From Cupriavidus pauculus (GTDB lineage: Bacteria > Pseudomonadota > Gammaproteobacteria > Burkholderiales > Burkholderiaceae): 64,000 nt of DNA. The DNA lies in NCBI RefSeq assembly GCF_008693385.1, contig NZ_CP044065.1:1922001-1986000 (forward strand). Direction: 5' to 3'. Every line of letters starts with the position of its first letter. Positions within the stretch are counted from its first letter, which is position 1. A program made the position numbers and the translations under genes. The notes beneath the pieces are model-generated. The model was not told where the DNA came from. It searched no databases and saw nothing but the letters and a program-made list of their open reading frames with translations. Shown here piece after piece: positions 8,767-16,918 of this stretch.

Positions 8767-10079
8767 TCGGCCCTCACCCGTTTCACGTTCACGCACAGCA
8801 TCAGGACGGCGCCGCATACGAGCAGCCCCGTCATCAGATAAAGGCCACTGTTGAGCGTACCGGTCCACGTCTTGAGCCAACCCATCGCGAACGGGCTCAC
8901 GAACCCGCCCAGCAAACCGATACTGTTGATGAAGGCAATGGCGCCGGCCGCGGCCGGAGACCCGGCAAGGTAATCCGACGCCATCGACCACAGCAGCGGC
9001 AGCGTCACGAAGACGGTGGTCGATGCCACGGCAAGAAGCACCAGCGTGACCGTCAGGTCGTGGGCGAAAGCGGGCAACAGCGCCAGTGCCGCGGCACCGA
9101 CGATCGCGCACAGCGCGCCGTGGATGCGTCGCTCCAGCAGCCGGTCTGAGCTGCGGCAAATCAGGACCATGCCCACCGCGGCGATCCCATAGGGAATCGC
9201 GGACAGCCAGCCGATATGCACGACATCCGTCGCGCCGGCGGTTTTCAGGACGGTCGGACCCCAGAAGCTCAACGCATACGTCCCGCAGATGAACGTGAAG
9301 TAGGCAAAGCAGATCCGGTACACCTTCGCATCGGTCAGCACCTCGCGCCAGAGCCCGTGCGCGCCGGAGTGAGCGGGCTCGCCATCGGCCTTCAGCGCCG
9401 CGCGCAGTTTGTCCTTTTCGGCCGCGCCGAGCCATCGCGCGCCCTCGAAACTGTCATCGAGCGTGAACCAGACGACGAGCCCGAGCAGGACCGCCGGCGC
9501 CGCTTCGACGATATACAGCCATTGCCATCCCGCAAGGCCCGCGACATCCGCGAGGCGCGACATGGCCCACCCCGATACGGGACCGCCGATCAGGCCGGCG
9601 ATCGGAAACCCGGTCATGAACAGCGCGAGGATCTGTCCGCGGCGGCTACGCGGAAACCAGTTGCTGAGGTAATAGACCACGCCGGGAAAGAATCCCGCCT
9701 CGAATACGCCAAGCAGGAATCGCAGCACGTAGAACTGCGTGGGCGTGGCGACGGTGGCCATGCAGCAACCGATGATCCCCCAGCAAATCATGATGCGCGC
9801 AATCGTCCGTCGCGCGCCGATGCGCTGCAGCAGCAGATTGCTCGGCACTTCGAAGAGAAAGTAGCCGATGAAGAAGATGCCGGCGCCGAGCCCATAGACG
9901 GCGTCGCTGAAGCCCAGTTCCTCCTGCATCTGCAGCTTCGCGAACCCGACATTGATGCGGTCGAGGTAGGCGATCACGTAGCAGACGATCAGAAGCGGTA
10001 TGAGGCGTAGCGCCACCCTGGTGTACAGCGCACGCGGGGACTCCCCCGCGTGCGCGGCGTCAACGCTCAGTTTCATCAT
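8763..10079 (-). CDS. MFS transporter, anion:cation symporter (ACS) family
   Basis: A 438-residue twelve-segment carrier. The N-terminal IPLLIVCYVIAYLDRINVGF and FFIGYFLFEVPSNLLL segments are the hallmark of ACS permeases for tartrate, phthalate, galactarate and similar anions. It is the first gene of the minus-strand operon; its stop overlaps the coxL-like start by four bases. GGAGACAGGAC lies just before the first of two consecutive ATGs. The promoter region upstream carries an 18-base palindrome (10104-10121), so expression is probably repressed by the TetR protein at 12125. It likely imports the substrate of the hydroxylase; identity not readable. Confidence 0.9.
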   Translation of the reverse strand: MMKLSVDAAHAGESPRALYTRVALRLIPLLIVCYVIAYLDRINVGFAKLQMQEELGFSDAVYGLGAGIFFIGYFLFEVPSNLLLQRIGARRTIARIMICWGIIGCCMATVATPTQFYVLRFLLGVFEAGFFPGVVYYLSNWFPRSRRGQILALFMTGFPIAGLIGGPVSGWAMSRLADVAGLAGWQWLYIVEAAPAVLLGLVVWFTLDDSFEGARWLGAAEKDKLRAALKADGEPAHSGAHGLWREVLTDAKVYRICFAYFTFICGTYALSFWGPTVLKTAGATDVVHIGWLSAIPYGIAAVGMVLICRSSDRLLERRIHGALCAIVGAAALALLPAFAHDLTVTLVLLAVASTTVFVTLPLLWSMASDYLAGSPAAAGAIAFINSIGLLGGFVSPFAMGWLKTWTGTLNSGLYLMTGLLVCGAVLMLCVNVKRVRAE

Positions 10080-10089
10080 GTCCTGTCTC

Positions 10090-10125
10090 CGGATATAGTT
10101 AGTTGACTGATCGAACAGTCAGTAG
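10090..10125 (-). promoter_or_regulatory. Predicted promoter and TetR operator for the transporter-coxLMS operon
   Basis: Bases 10104-10121 are a near-perfect palindrome (TGACTGAT, CG, AACAGTCA; one mismatch). On the minus strand it is followed at the right distance by a TAACTATA-type -10 element (about 10094-10101) that lies shortly before the transporter start. The same arrangement occurs in mirror image at 10193-10224, which supports both being functional. Operator role is inferred from symmetry and the nearby TetR gene. Confidence 0.6.
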
Positions 10126-10192
10126 CATAGGCAAGGCCATCCGCCATGGTCAAGCTCGCTCAGCGCAGGGGATTACCCTGAGTTTTTTGAGG

Positions 10193-10224
10193 TTGACTGA
10201 TCAATCAGTCAGCTCCTACTATAT
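10193..10224 (+). promoter_or_regulatory. Predicted promoter and TetR operator for the diketone hydrolase operon
   Basis: TTGACT (10193-10198) and TACTAT (10217-10222), 18 bases apart, form a good sigma-70 promoter. The perfect 18-base palindrome TGACTGATCAATCAGTCA (10194-10211) overlaps the -35 box and spacer, where a bound repressor would block polymerase. It matches the operator at 10104-10121 at 16 of 18 positions. Confidence 0.65.
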
Positions 10225-10301
10225 CCGAACCGGGACGACCTTGCTGGCGTGTGCTTCCAGCGGGTCTCGCGCTCTTCCATCCATCGATTAGGGAATTTCT
10301 C

Positions 10302-11063
10302 GTGAGTACTTTCGACGAATACGCAAACAAGTTCGAGACGATCCGCATGACGCGTCACAACGGCATCCTCGAGATGCACTTTCATACCAACGGCGAGCCG
10401 CTGGTATGGAACCTGACCGCGCACCGCGAGTTCGAACAGGCATTCCTCGACGTGGGACGCGACCGCGAGAACGACGTGGTCATCATGACCGGCACCGGCG
10501 ATGCGTTCAGCGGCCCCGCCATCGCGCCTGGCATGCACCAGAACCGTAACTCGATGACGCCGTCGATCTACGACCCGATCTACTGGGAAGCGAAGCATCT
10601 GCTGATCAACCTGCTGAACATCGAGGCGCCCGTCATCAGCATCATCAACGGGCCGGCCGTGCGCCATTGCGAGATTCCACTGCTCGGCGATATCGTGCTG
10701 GCGTCGGACACTGCGCTGCTGCAGGACACGGCGCACTTCCAGGGTGGCATGGTGCCCGGAGACGGCATGCACCTGATCATGCCCCTGCTGATGGGCCGTG
10801 CGCGTGGCCACTACTTCCTGTACACGGGCCAGTCGATCTCCGCCGGCGAGGCGAAGGAGATGGGGCTCGTCAATGAAGTCATGCCGGCCGCCGACCTGCT
10901 GCCGCGTGCCCGCGAACTTGCCGAGCAGATGCTGCGCCAGCCGCGTCTGGTGCGGCGCTACACGCGTACCTGCCTGAATCAGGAGCTCAAAGGCCGCCTG
11001 CACGACGTCCTTGGATACGGACTCGCCCTTGAAGGCGTCGCGCGCATGAAGGAGCCAGCTTGA
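10302..11063 (+). CDS. Crotonase-superfamily beta-diketone hydrolase, 6-oxocamphor hydrolase-like
   Basis: A 253-residue crotonase fold. Most crotonases bind CoA thioesters, but this one carries the residue set I recall for Rhodococcus 6-oxocamphor hydrolase, which cleaves a C-C bond of a cyclic beta-diketone by a retro-Claisen reaction. That set is a tryptophan in PLVW (W36), H122 in RHCEIP, H145 in TAHF, D154 in VPGDG and E244. Long stretches such as DIVLAS and VPGDG with TGQ also agree. Start is GTG at 10302, with AGGGA before it. It is the first gene of an operon with a Bug receptor overlapping its stop and lies divergent from the molybdenum hydroxylase operon. C-C hydrolysis is strong inference; the exact diketone is unknown. 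Confidence 0.8.
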   Translation: MSTFDEYANKFETIRMTRHNGILEMHFHTNGEPLVWNLTAHREFEQAFLDVGRDRENDVVIMTGTGDAFSGPAIAPGMHQNRNSMTPSIYDPIYWEAKHLLINLLNIEAPVISIINGPAVRHCEIPLLGDIVLASDTALLQDTAHFQGGMVPGDGMHLIMPLLMGRARGHYFLYTGQSISAGEAKEMGLVNEVMPAADLLPRARELAEQMLRQPRLVRRYTRTCLNQELKGRLHDVLGYGLALEGVARMKEPA

Positions 11064-12046
11064 AGCCGCTGGCCCGGCTATGCGTGCTGGCCCCGGTCGC
11101 GTGTCTCGTCATCGCGGGCACCGGGGCGGCGGCCGCCGACAATGACACCGCGTTCCCCGCACGCGTGGTCAAGATCGTCGTGCCTTACACGGCGGGCGGC
11201 GCGACGGATGCCGTCGCGCGGAGCCTCGCCAATCGACTGGGCGCGGTATGGAAGCAGCCCGTCGTCGTGGAGAACCGCGGCGGCGCGTCCGGCATGATCG
11301 GTCTGGACTACGTGGCGAAGGCCGCTCCGGACGGCTACACGCTCGTGCTGAGCGATAGCGCGCCCTTCGTCATCCTGCCGGCGCTGTATCCGAAGATGTC
11401 GTATGCCCCCCAGCGCGACTTCGCGCCGATCACCGTCGTGGCGCGCCAGATCCCGATACTGGCCGTCTCCTCGGCGGTCCCCGCGAAGACCGTCGGCGAG
11501 TTCCTGGCCTATCTGAAGACGCATCCGGACACGGCCTACGCTTCGCTGGGGGCGGGTTCCTATCCGCACGTCGCGATGGAGCAGTTCCTGCAGCGCAGCG
11601 GCGCGCGGATGCTGCACGTCCCGTACAAGGGCACGTCGCAGGTGGTCACCGATATCATCGGCGGTCAGGTCAGTGCGTACATCGGCACGCTCGGCGCCTT
11701 CGAGACGTACGAGAAAGCGGGAAAGGTGCGCATTCTGGCCGTCGCGACGGAAAAGCGCGTGGCCTTCCGGCCTGACCTGCCGACCGTGGCCGAGTCCGGC
11801 GTGCCGGGCTTCGCGGTCAACACCTGGTTCGGACTGGCCGCGCCGAAAGGCACGCCGCAGCCCGTGCTGGACAAGATCCAGCGGGACGTCGGCGCGCTGC
11901 TGGCGGACAAGACCTTCGTCGATCAGGCCCTGACACCGCAAGCCCTGCTGCCCGGCGGGGACTCGCGCCGTGACTTCGGAGAGCTCGTCAAGACCGACAC
12001 GGCGCGCTGGGCCGATGCCGTCAAACGCGCCGGCATCAAACTCTGA
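11060..12046 (+). CDS. Bug/TctC-type periplasmic solute-binding protein
   Basis: A 328-residue Bug receptor with a signal peptide (hydrophobic segment ending near residue 26, TGAAAA). The mature protein begins with the family signature PARVVKIVVPYTAGGATD, and a DYVAKAAPDGYTL segment follows. The start is TTG at 11060, which overlaps the hydrolase stop (TTGA), so translation is coupled. Bug proteins bind small organic acids with high affinity and feed tripartite transporters or sensors. No TctA/TctB partners are in the window, as is usual for orphan Bug genes. Operon position ties it to the diketone hydrolase. Confidence 0.9.
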   Translation: MKPLARLCVLAPVACLVIAGTGAAAADNDTAFPARVVKIVVPYTAGGATDAVARSLANRLGAVWKQPVVVENRGGASGMIGLDYVAKAAPDGYTLVLSDSAPFVILPALYPKMSYAPQRDFAPITVVARQIPILAVSSAVPAKTVGEFLAYLKTHPDTAYASLGAGSYPHVAMEQFLQRSGARMLHVPYKGTSQVVTDIIGGQVSAYIGTLGAFETYEKAGKVRILAVATEKRVAFRPDLPTVAESGVPGFAVNTWFGLAAPKGTPQPVLDKIQRDVGALLADKTFVDQALTPQALLPGGDSRRDFGELVKTDTARWADAVKRAGIKL

Positions 12047-12089
12047 CGTTGACGAAACGGCGACGTGCGCTATCCTTCCACCCCAGAAC

Positions 12090-12107
12090 TGACTGATCAA
12101 CCGACTA
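12090..12107 (+). promoter_or_regulatory. Candidate autoregulatory operator before tetR
   Basis: The half-site TGACTGATCAA, identical to the left half of the 10194-10211 palindrome, stands 18 bases upstream of the TetR start codon. The right half (ACCGACTA) is only partly symmetric. Its sharing between three places around this cluster suggests the TetR protein also controls itself, probably more weakly. Confidence 0.45.
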
Positions 12108-12124
12108 GCACCATCGGAACGACC

Positions 12125-12862
12125 ATGAAAACCACCCGAGCACGCAAGCCCTCCGCCGCCGACGAAGCGCGTCAGGAAGACAGCCGGCCTCAGCCCGGGT
12201 CGCGCATCGCGGCCATTCTCAACGCCGCGGAGCGGGTCTTCGGCACGCATGGGTATGCGGGCGCCAGCATGCGTCAGATCGCGGAAGACGCGGGCGTCGC
12301 GCAGGCGCTGCTCCACTATCACTACGCATCGAAGGACAGGCTGTACGAAGCCGTCTTCGAGCGCCGCTCGGCGGCAATCAACCAGCATCGCGGGCAGTTG
12401 CTCGATGCGCTGTTCGCGGGCACGGAGCCGGCAACCGTCGAGGATGTACTCACGATCGCGTTCACGCCGCTGTCCGAGATGTTCCGGGGGGAGGATGCCG
12501 AGAACCTTGCGCTGTATGTGCAGATGGTCGCCGCCATCAGCCTCGGCAGCGACGAGCGCTCGCGCCGATTGCGCGAGCAATACTACGATCCCATTGCCGA
12601 GCGCTTTATCGACGCGATTCAGACCGTATTGCCCGCCATCTCGCGCGAGGATGCCGTCTGGGCCTACCTGTTCTCGGTGGGCGCAAGACAGCAGGCGCAT
12701 GCACTGAATGGCCGCGCGGAGCGCCTGGGCGCTTCCGTGCGCACGCCGAAATCGACGTCCCACTACTCGGCGCTCGTGCGGTTTGCAGCCGCCGGTATCC
12801 GCGAGATGATCGCGGACGACCACGAGAGTCGTTCGCAGCGGCCCCGCAAGCGCCGCGCCTGA
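12125..12862 (+). CDS. TetR/AcrR-family transcriptional regulator
   Basis: A 245-residue regulator with a long charged N-terminal arm. Its helix-turn-helix (SMRQIAEDAGVAQALLHYHY, about residues 48-67) is followed by the all-alpha ligand-binding domain. ATG at 12125 is preferred over an upstream GTG because the upstream bases hold the putative operator. It sits between the Bug gene and a thiolase in the same direction. Palindromes with a shared TGACTGATCAA half are found before this gene and in the divergent promoter region 10080-10301, so I infer it represses the cluster and responds to a pathway intermediate, perhaps a CoA ester. Confidence 0.9.
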   Translation: MKTTRARKPSAADEARQEDSRPQPGSRIAAILNAAERVFGTHGYAGASMRQIAEDAGVAQALLHYHYASKDRLYEAVFERRSAAINQHRGQLLDALFAGTEPATVEDVLTIAFTPLSEMFRGEDAENLALYVQMVAAISLGSDERSRRLREQYYDPIAERFIDAIQTVLPAISREDAVWAYLFSVGARQQAHALNGRAERLGASVRTPKSTSHYSALVRFAAAGIREMIADDHESRSQRPRKRRA

Positions 12863-12930
12863 CGTCAAAATAGATTAGTATCGTCATGTAAAGTTATCCT
12901 TTTCCGATGTTGATCACGAGGAAACCCGAC

Positions 12931-14112
12931 ATGTCGATACCTGAAGTAGTGCTCTGCCATCCGGTCCGAACGGCCATTGGTGCTTTCCACGGCGCACTGG
13001 CGACCGTCCCCGCGACCGACCTCGGCGCCGCCGTGATCGCCGAGGCCGTCCGTCGGTCGGGCCTGGACCCCGCGGCGTTCGGAAGCGTCACCATGGGCAA
13101 CGTGGTGCAGGCGGGCAATCGAATGAATCCCGCGCGACAGGCCGCCATCCACGGCGGCATACCCGTCCAGGTTCCGGCGCTGACGGTCAATCGGGTCTGC
13201 GGGTCGGGCGCCCAGGCGATTGCGACGGCTGCCGACGAAATTCGTCTCGGCTATCTGCCCGTGGCGATCGCCGGCGGCATGGAGAACATGGACCGCGCCC
13301 CCTACCTCCTGCCCTCCGGACGCTGGGGTAGCCGCATGGGAGACGCCGTCATGCATGACAGCATGCTCCATGACGGCTTGAACGATGCCTTCTCCGGGCA
13401 GGCTTCCGGGTGGCACACCGAAGACCTGGCATCCCGCTACGAACTGACGCGCGAGAGCCAGGACGCATGGGCGCTTCGCTCCCAGCAGCGCTTTGCTTCG
13501 GCCAAGGCCGCGGGACGGTTCGCACGCCAGATCGTCGCCGTCCAGACGCGCGACAAGAAGCCCGTGTCGTTCCAGGAAGACGAAGCGAACCGCCCGGACA
13601 CCACGCTGGACATCCTCGCGAAACTGCGGCCGGCGTTCCGCCCCGAAGGCACGATCACGGCCGGCAATGCGCCGGGCCTGAACAGCGGCGCGGCCGCGTT
13701 GATCGTGTCCGACAGGCAGTATGCCGAGACGCATGGACTGGCCCCGATGGCAAGGCTGGTGGCCTATGGCGTGGGCGCGGTGGAGCCCGGGCTGTTTGGA
13801 CTGGGGCCTGTTCCCGCGGTCCGGCAAGCGCTTGCACGCGCAAACTGGTCGCTGTCCGACGTGGAACGTTTCGAGATCAACGAAGCCTTCGCCGCGGTGC
13901 CGCTGGCGGTGGCCGCGGAGCTCGGCATTCCGCACGACATCGTCAATGTCGACGGCGGCGCCATTGCGCATGGGCACCCGATTGGCGCGACGGGCGCGGT
14001 CCTGACCACTCGCCTTCTCCATTCGATGGCCGATGACGGCATCCGCCGCGGCATCGTCACGCTCTGCATCGGCGGTGGACAAGGCATTGCGCTGGCACTG
14101 GAGATGCTCTGA
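12931..14112 (+). CDS. Thiolase (acetyl-CoA C-acyltransferase)
   Basis: A 393-residue biosynthetic/degradative thiolase of typical length. The nucleophilic cysteine is C90 in NRVCGSG, the catalytic histidine H349 in GHPIG, and the second cysteine C379 in CIGGGQG. An earlier ATG (12907) is possible, but GAGGAAA sits six bases before 12931 and the family length fits better. It could split a 3-oxoacyl-CoA produced from the ring-opened keto acid of this cluster, giving acetyl-CoA. Note the convergent TetR gene ten bases downstream. Confidence 0.93.
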   Translation: MSIPEVVLCHPVRTAIGAFHGALATVPATDLGAAVIAEAVRRSGLDPAAFGSVTMGNVVQAGNRMNPARQAAIHGGIPVQVPALTVNRVCGSGAQAIATAADEIRLGYLPVAIAGGMENMDRAPYLLPSGRWGSRMGDAVMHDSMLHDGLNDAFSGQASGWHTEDLASRYELTRESQDAWALRSQQRFASAKAAGRFARQIVAVQTRDKKPVSFQEDEANRPDTTLDILAKLRPAFRPEGTITAGNAPGLNSGAAALIVSDRQYAETHGLAPMARLVAYGVGAVEPGLFGLGPVPAVRQALARANWSLSDVERFEINEAFAAVPLAVAAELGIPHDIVNVDGGAIAHGHPIGATGAVLTTRLLHSMADDGIRRGIVTLCIGGGQGIALALEML

Positions 14113-14122
14113 GGTCTCTGCG

Positions 14123-14755
14123 CTACCGGGGCGCCGGCTGGTCCAGCGCGGCGTCCCACATTCCCATCGCGTCGTTCACGGCCTTCTCGATGACGGCATA
14201 ACGAACGCGATCGCGGGCGAGCACGGAGAGCCCCTGGAAAAAGCAGTCGAACGCCATCGACAGCGAAACCGGATCCGTGCTCTTGCGCAACTCCCCGCTC
14301 TTGATGCCGCGCTCCACGCAGGCACGAAAGCCGGCGCGCGTGCGGCTACGCACCTCGCGAAGCAACTGGGTGACACTTTCGCTGCCGGTGGAACTGGCCC
14401 CGACAACGCCCAGCGCGACCATACAGCCTTTCGGATGGCCACTCTCGGTCTGCATCTTCGCCGACCGGAGCAGGGCCAGGTACACGCCCTCCCGCGGCGC
14501 AAGCGACGTGTCATGGAGGCTGCGGGTCAGCTTGCCATGAATCTCCATGTATCGCTCCAGCGCCTCCTTGTACAGCGCCTCCTTGGACTCGAAGGCCGCA
14601 TAGAAGCTGGTCGCGGAAATGCCTCCGCCGATCGCCGCCTTCAGTTGCGACAAGGACGTCGACTCATACCCATGCTCCCAGAACAGATGCATCGCCGAAA
14701 CGATCGCCGCATCGCGGTCGAATTCGCGCGGCCGACCCCGCTGAACCATGAACAT
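14123..14755 (-). CDS. TetR/AcrR-family transcriptional regulator
   Basis: A 210-residue TetR protein. It starts with RGRPREFDRDAAIVSAM, a common opening of the TetR group with a C-terminal TetR_C_16-like domain, and has the recognition region SLSQLKAAIGGGISATSFYAAF. It is divergent from a SnoaL-like gene and a DHA2 pump. The intergenic region contains two copies of an 18-base repeat (14838-14855 and 14912-14929) that are candidate binding sites. It probably controls those two genes. Confidence 0.9.
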   Translation of the reverse strand: MFMVQRGRPREFDRDAAIVSAMHLFWEHGYESTSLSQLKAAIGGGISATSFYAAFESKEALYKEALERYMEIHGKLTRSLHDTSLAPREGVYLALLRSAKMQTESGHPKGCMVALGVVGASSTGSESVTQLLREVRSRTRAGFRACVERGIKSGELRKSTDPVSLSMAFDCFFQGLSVLARDRVRYAVIEKAVNDAMGMWDAALDQPAPR

Positions 14756-14837
14756 CTCCGTCAGTAAAAGAAATACAGACTAATCGATACACAATCTTAG
14801 AGCAAGTTGACAAGGCTCGCTTCGCCCCCTTATATTT

Positions 14838-14855
14838 GTACTACTCGGTACGGAA
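14838..14855 (+). promoter_or_regulatory. Direct repeat copy 1, candidate TetR operator
   Basis: GTACTACTCGGTACGGAA, present again at 14912-14929 with a single change. GTAC flanks the core on both sides, giving partial dyad symmetry. It lies in the divergent region between the tetR gene ending transcription leftwards and the SnoaL-like gene. Confidence 0.5.
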
Positions 14856-14911
14856 TTACGGAGAAGCGCGGGGGCACCACACAATCCCTCGCAATTTTTT
14901 TCACTATTTGT

Positions 14912-14929
14912 GTACTACTTGGTACGGAA
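14912..14929 (+). promoter_or_regulatory. Direct repeat copy 2, candidate TetR operator
   Basis: GTACTACTTGGTACGGAA, 74 bases from copy 1 (start to start), ending eight bases before the ATG of the SnoaL-like gene. A protein bound here would block transcription or translation initiation of that gene. Confidence 0.5.
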
Positions 14930-14937
14930 AACAGCCA

Positions 14938-15411
14938 ATGTCCAAAGAACTCGAAGCACGTCTTGACGCCATCGAAAGCCGCTTCGCCATCGATGCGCTG
15001 ATCGCCAACTACGCCGAGGCGTTCGACACCATGAACATGGAGCTGCTGGCGACGCTCTGGCATCCCGACTCGCGCCTGCTGCTGGGCGCGAACGGCAATT
15101 CCGAGGGCCTGGAAGCCATCCTCGCGCAAGCACGCGTGAACATGAAGCGCATGCCCCACATGCATCATTGGATGGCGAATGCGCTGATCACGGTGGACGG
15201 GGACAACGGCCACGGCCTCGTGGCGGCCGACTGTCTTTTCTACGACGTCGAGCAGGGTCCGCTACAGGTGAGCGGCCAGTACCGCGACGTCTATCAGCGA
15301 CGTGAAGGCCGCTGGGCATTCGTGGAGCGCGTCTTCACAATGCACTACGCCACGCCGCTCCAGAACTGGCATCCCATCATGGGAACGGAACGCTTCGGCC
15401 GTCCGGCCTGA
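14938..15411 (+). CDS. Nuclear transport factor 2 / SnoaL-like domain protein
   Basis: A 157-residue single-domain cone-shaped fold protein. The helical start LEARLDAIESRFAIDALIANYA is followed by the beta sheet with HHWMANALITVDG and a terminal RREGRWAFVERVF strand, the pattern of the SnoaL_4-like group. Members include polyketide cyclases, dehydratases and small isomerases, and many have no known reaction. The start is ATG 14938, after the second repeat; the longer frame upstream runs through the operator region. It is followed 25 bases later by a DHA2 pump and is probably co-transcribed with it. Confidence 0.8.
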   Translation: MSKELEARLDAIESRFAIDALIANYAEAFDTMNMELLATLWHPDSRLLLGANGNSEGLEAILAQARVNMKRMPHMHHWMANALITVDGDNGHGLVAADCLFYDVEQGPLQVSGQYRDVYQRREGRWAFVERVFTMHYATPLQNWHPIMGTERFGRPA

Positions 15412-15436
15412 CACTGCCCCCTAGCCGCCGAAACTT

Positions 15437-16918
15437 ATGTCTACGACAGCCCTGACAACCTCTTCCACGCGTCGATGGTCGGCGTTCGCGGTATTGCTGG
15501 TGGGCGCATTTCTGCCTCCGCTGGACTTCTTCATCGTGAACGTTGCCCTGCCCTCCATCCAAAGCGACCTCCACACGAGCGCCGCAGAACTGCAACTCGT
15601 CATTTCCGGATACGCTGCGGCCTACGCGGTTTTCCTGATCACAGGAGGACGGCTGGGCGATCTCTTCGGACGTCGGAAGATCTTCCTGCTCGGCGTCGCG
15701 GGCTTCGGACTGACATCGGTGATCTGCGGCCTGGCAACGTCACCCCTCCTGCTGATCCTCGGGCGTGTGGTCCAGGGCTTGAGCGCCGCCGCCATGGCGC
15801 CGCAAGGACTGGCCTCCATCCACGCCCTGTTCCCCGAGAAAGAGCGCGCACGCGCGCTGGGCCTCTACGGCGCCGCCGTGGGATTGGCCGCCGTCGCCGC
15901 GCAGGCGCTCGGCGGCGCGTTGATCTCCGCGGATATCTTCCATCTGGAGTGGCGCATCATCTTTCTCATCAACTTGCCCGTGGTCGTCGGCGTCCTGATC
16001 TTCGGGCTGCCGTTGCTGCCCGACGTTCGCGGTGACAGCCCCGCACCGGTAGACCGCATCGGCGTGCTGCTCTGCGCGCTCGCGCTGGGCTTGCTCATCG
16101 TGCCCCTGATCGAAGGGCGGGAGCTGGGCTGGCCGTGGTGGGCCTGCGCAATGTTGGTCGCGTGCCCCGTCGCCGCGGTGGCCTTCTGCCGATACGAGGT
16201 AGCCTACGCCCGCCGAGGCGGCGTGCCCCTGATCAGCATGGACCTGATCCGCAGGCCGGGCCTGATGAGCGGGCTGACGGGCGTCCTCTTCTTCTACGTC
16301 GTCTCTGCATTCTTCCTCACGTTCTCCGTCTACCTTCAGGGGGCGCTTGGGATGAGCCCATTGGAGACCGGGCTGGTGTTCCTGCCGTTCGGGGTCGGCG
16401 CCTTTATCGGGCCGCTGACGACCCCACTGGCCATTCGCCTCTTCGGCGACCGCGTCCCCGCCATCGGCATGATGCTCGAGGTCGCCGGCTGCGCACTGCT
16501 CGCCGCCCTCGTGGCCGGCGCGCCCGGGCAGATGCCGGCTCATCTTCCGTTGATCGCGGCGGTGGGACTTCTGGGGTTCGGTCAGGGCTGGGCGTTGCCC
16601 ACGCTGGTGCGCGCGATCATCAATCGCGCACCGGCGAGCGGCTCCGGGATGATCGCGGGCATTACGAACTCGGCGTTGCAGATCAGCGCGGCACTCGGTG
16701 TCGCGGTCATCGGCGGCATCTTCTTCAGTGTCGCGGGCACTACACCGAGTCCGGCGACCCTGGCCAGGGCGCTGGTCGTCGCCATGTCGTGCGTGGGCGG
16801 CAGTCTGATCGTTGCCGCCGTCCTGTCCATGGTCGCTTCGAGATCGAGCATCCATGCGGCCTCGAGACCGGCCTCGGTGGCGCAAGGTCCGCTCGAGGTC
16901 CGTTCAGGGTCCGACTAG
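15437..16918 (+). CDS. MFS drug:H+ antiporter, DHA2 family (14 membrane segments)
   Basis: A 493-residue exporter of the EmrB/QacA type. The N-terminal FLPPLDFFIVNVALPSIQ is motif D1-like, GGRLGDLFGRRKIFL is motif A, and the LIGVSAAAMAPQ-type motif C region appears as GLSAAAMAPQGLAS. The last residues overlap by 15 bases the end of the opposing decarboxylase-like gene. Together with the divergent TetR and the SnoaL-like gene it looks like an efflux unit induced by an aromatic or lipophilic compound. Confidence 0.92.
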   Translation: MSTTALTTSSTRRWSAFAVLLVGAFLPPLDFFIVNVALPSIQSDLHTSAAELQLVISGYAAAYAVFLITGGRLGDLFGRRKIFLLGVAGFGLTSVICGLATSPLLLILGRVVQGLSAAAMAPQGLASIHALFPEKERARALGLYGAAVGLAAVAAQALGGALISADIFHLEWRIIFLINLPVVVGVLIFGLPLLPDVRGDSPAPVDRIGVLLCALALGLLIVPLIEGRELGWPWWACAMLVACPVAAVAFCRYEVAYARRGGVPLISMDLIRRPGLMSGLTGVLFFYVVSAFFLTFSVYLQGALGMSPLETGLVFLPFGVGAFIGPLTTPLAIRLFGDRVPAIGMMLEVAGCALLAALVAGAPGQMPAHLPLIAAVGLLGFGQGWALPTLVRAIINRAPASGSGMIAGITNSALQISAALGVAVIGGIFFSVAGTTPSPATLARALVVAMSCVGGSLIVAAVLSMVASRSSIHAASRPASVAQGPLEVRSGSD

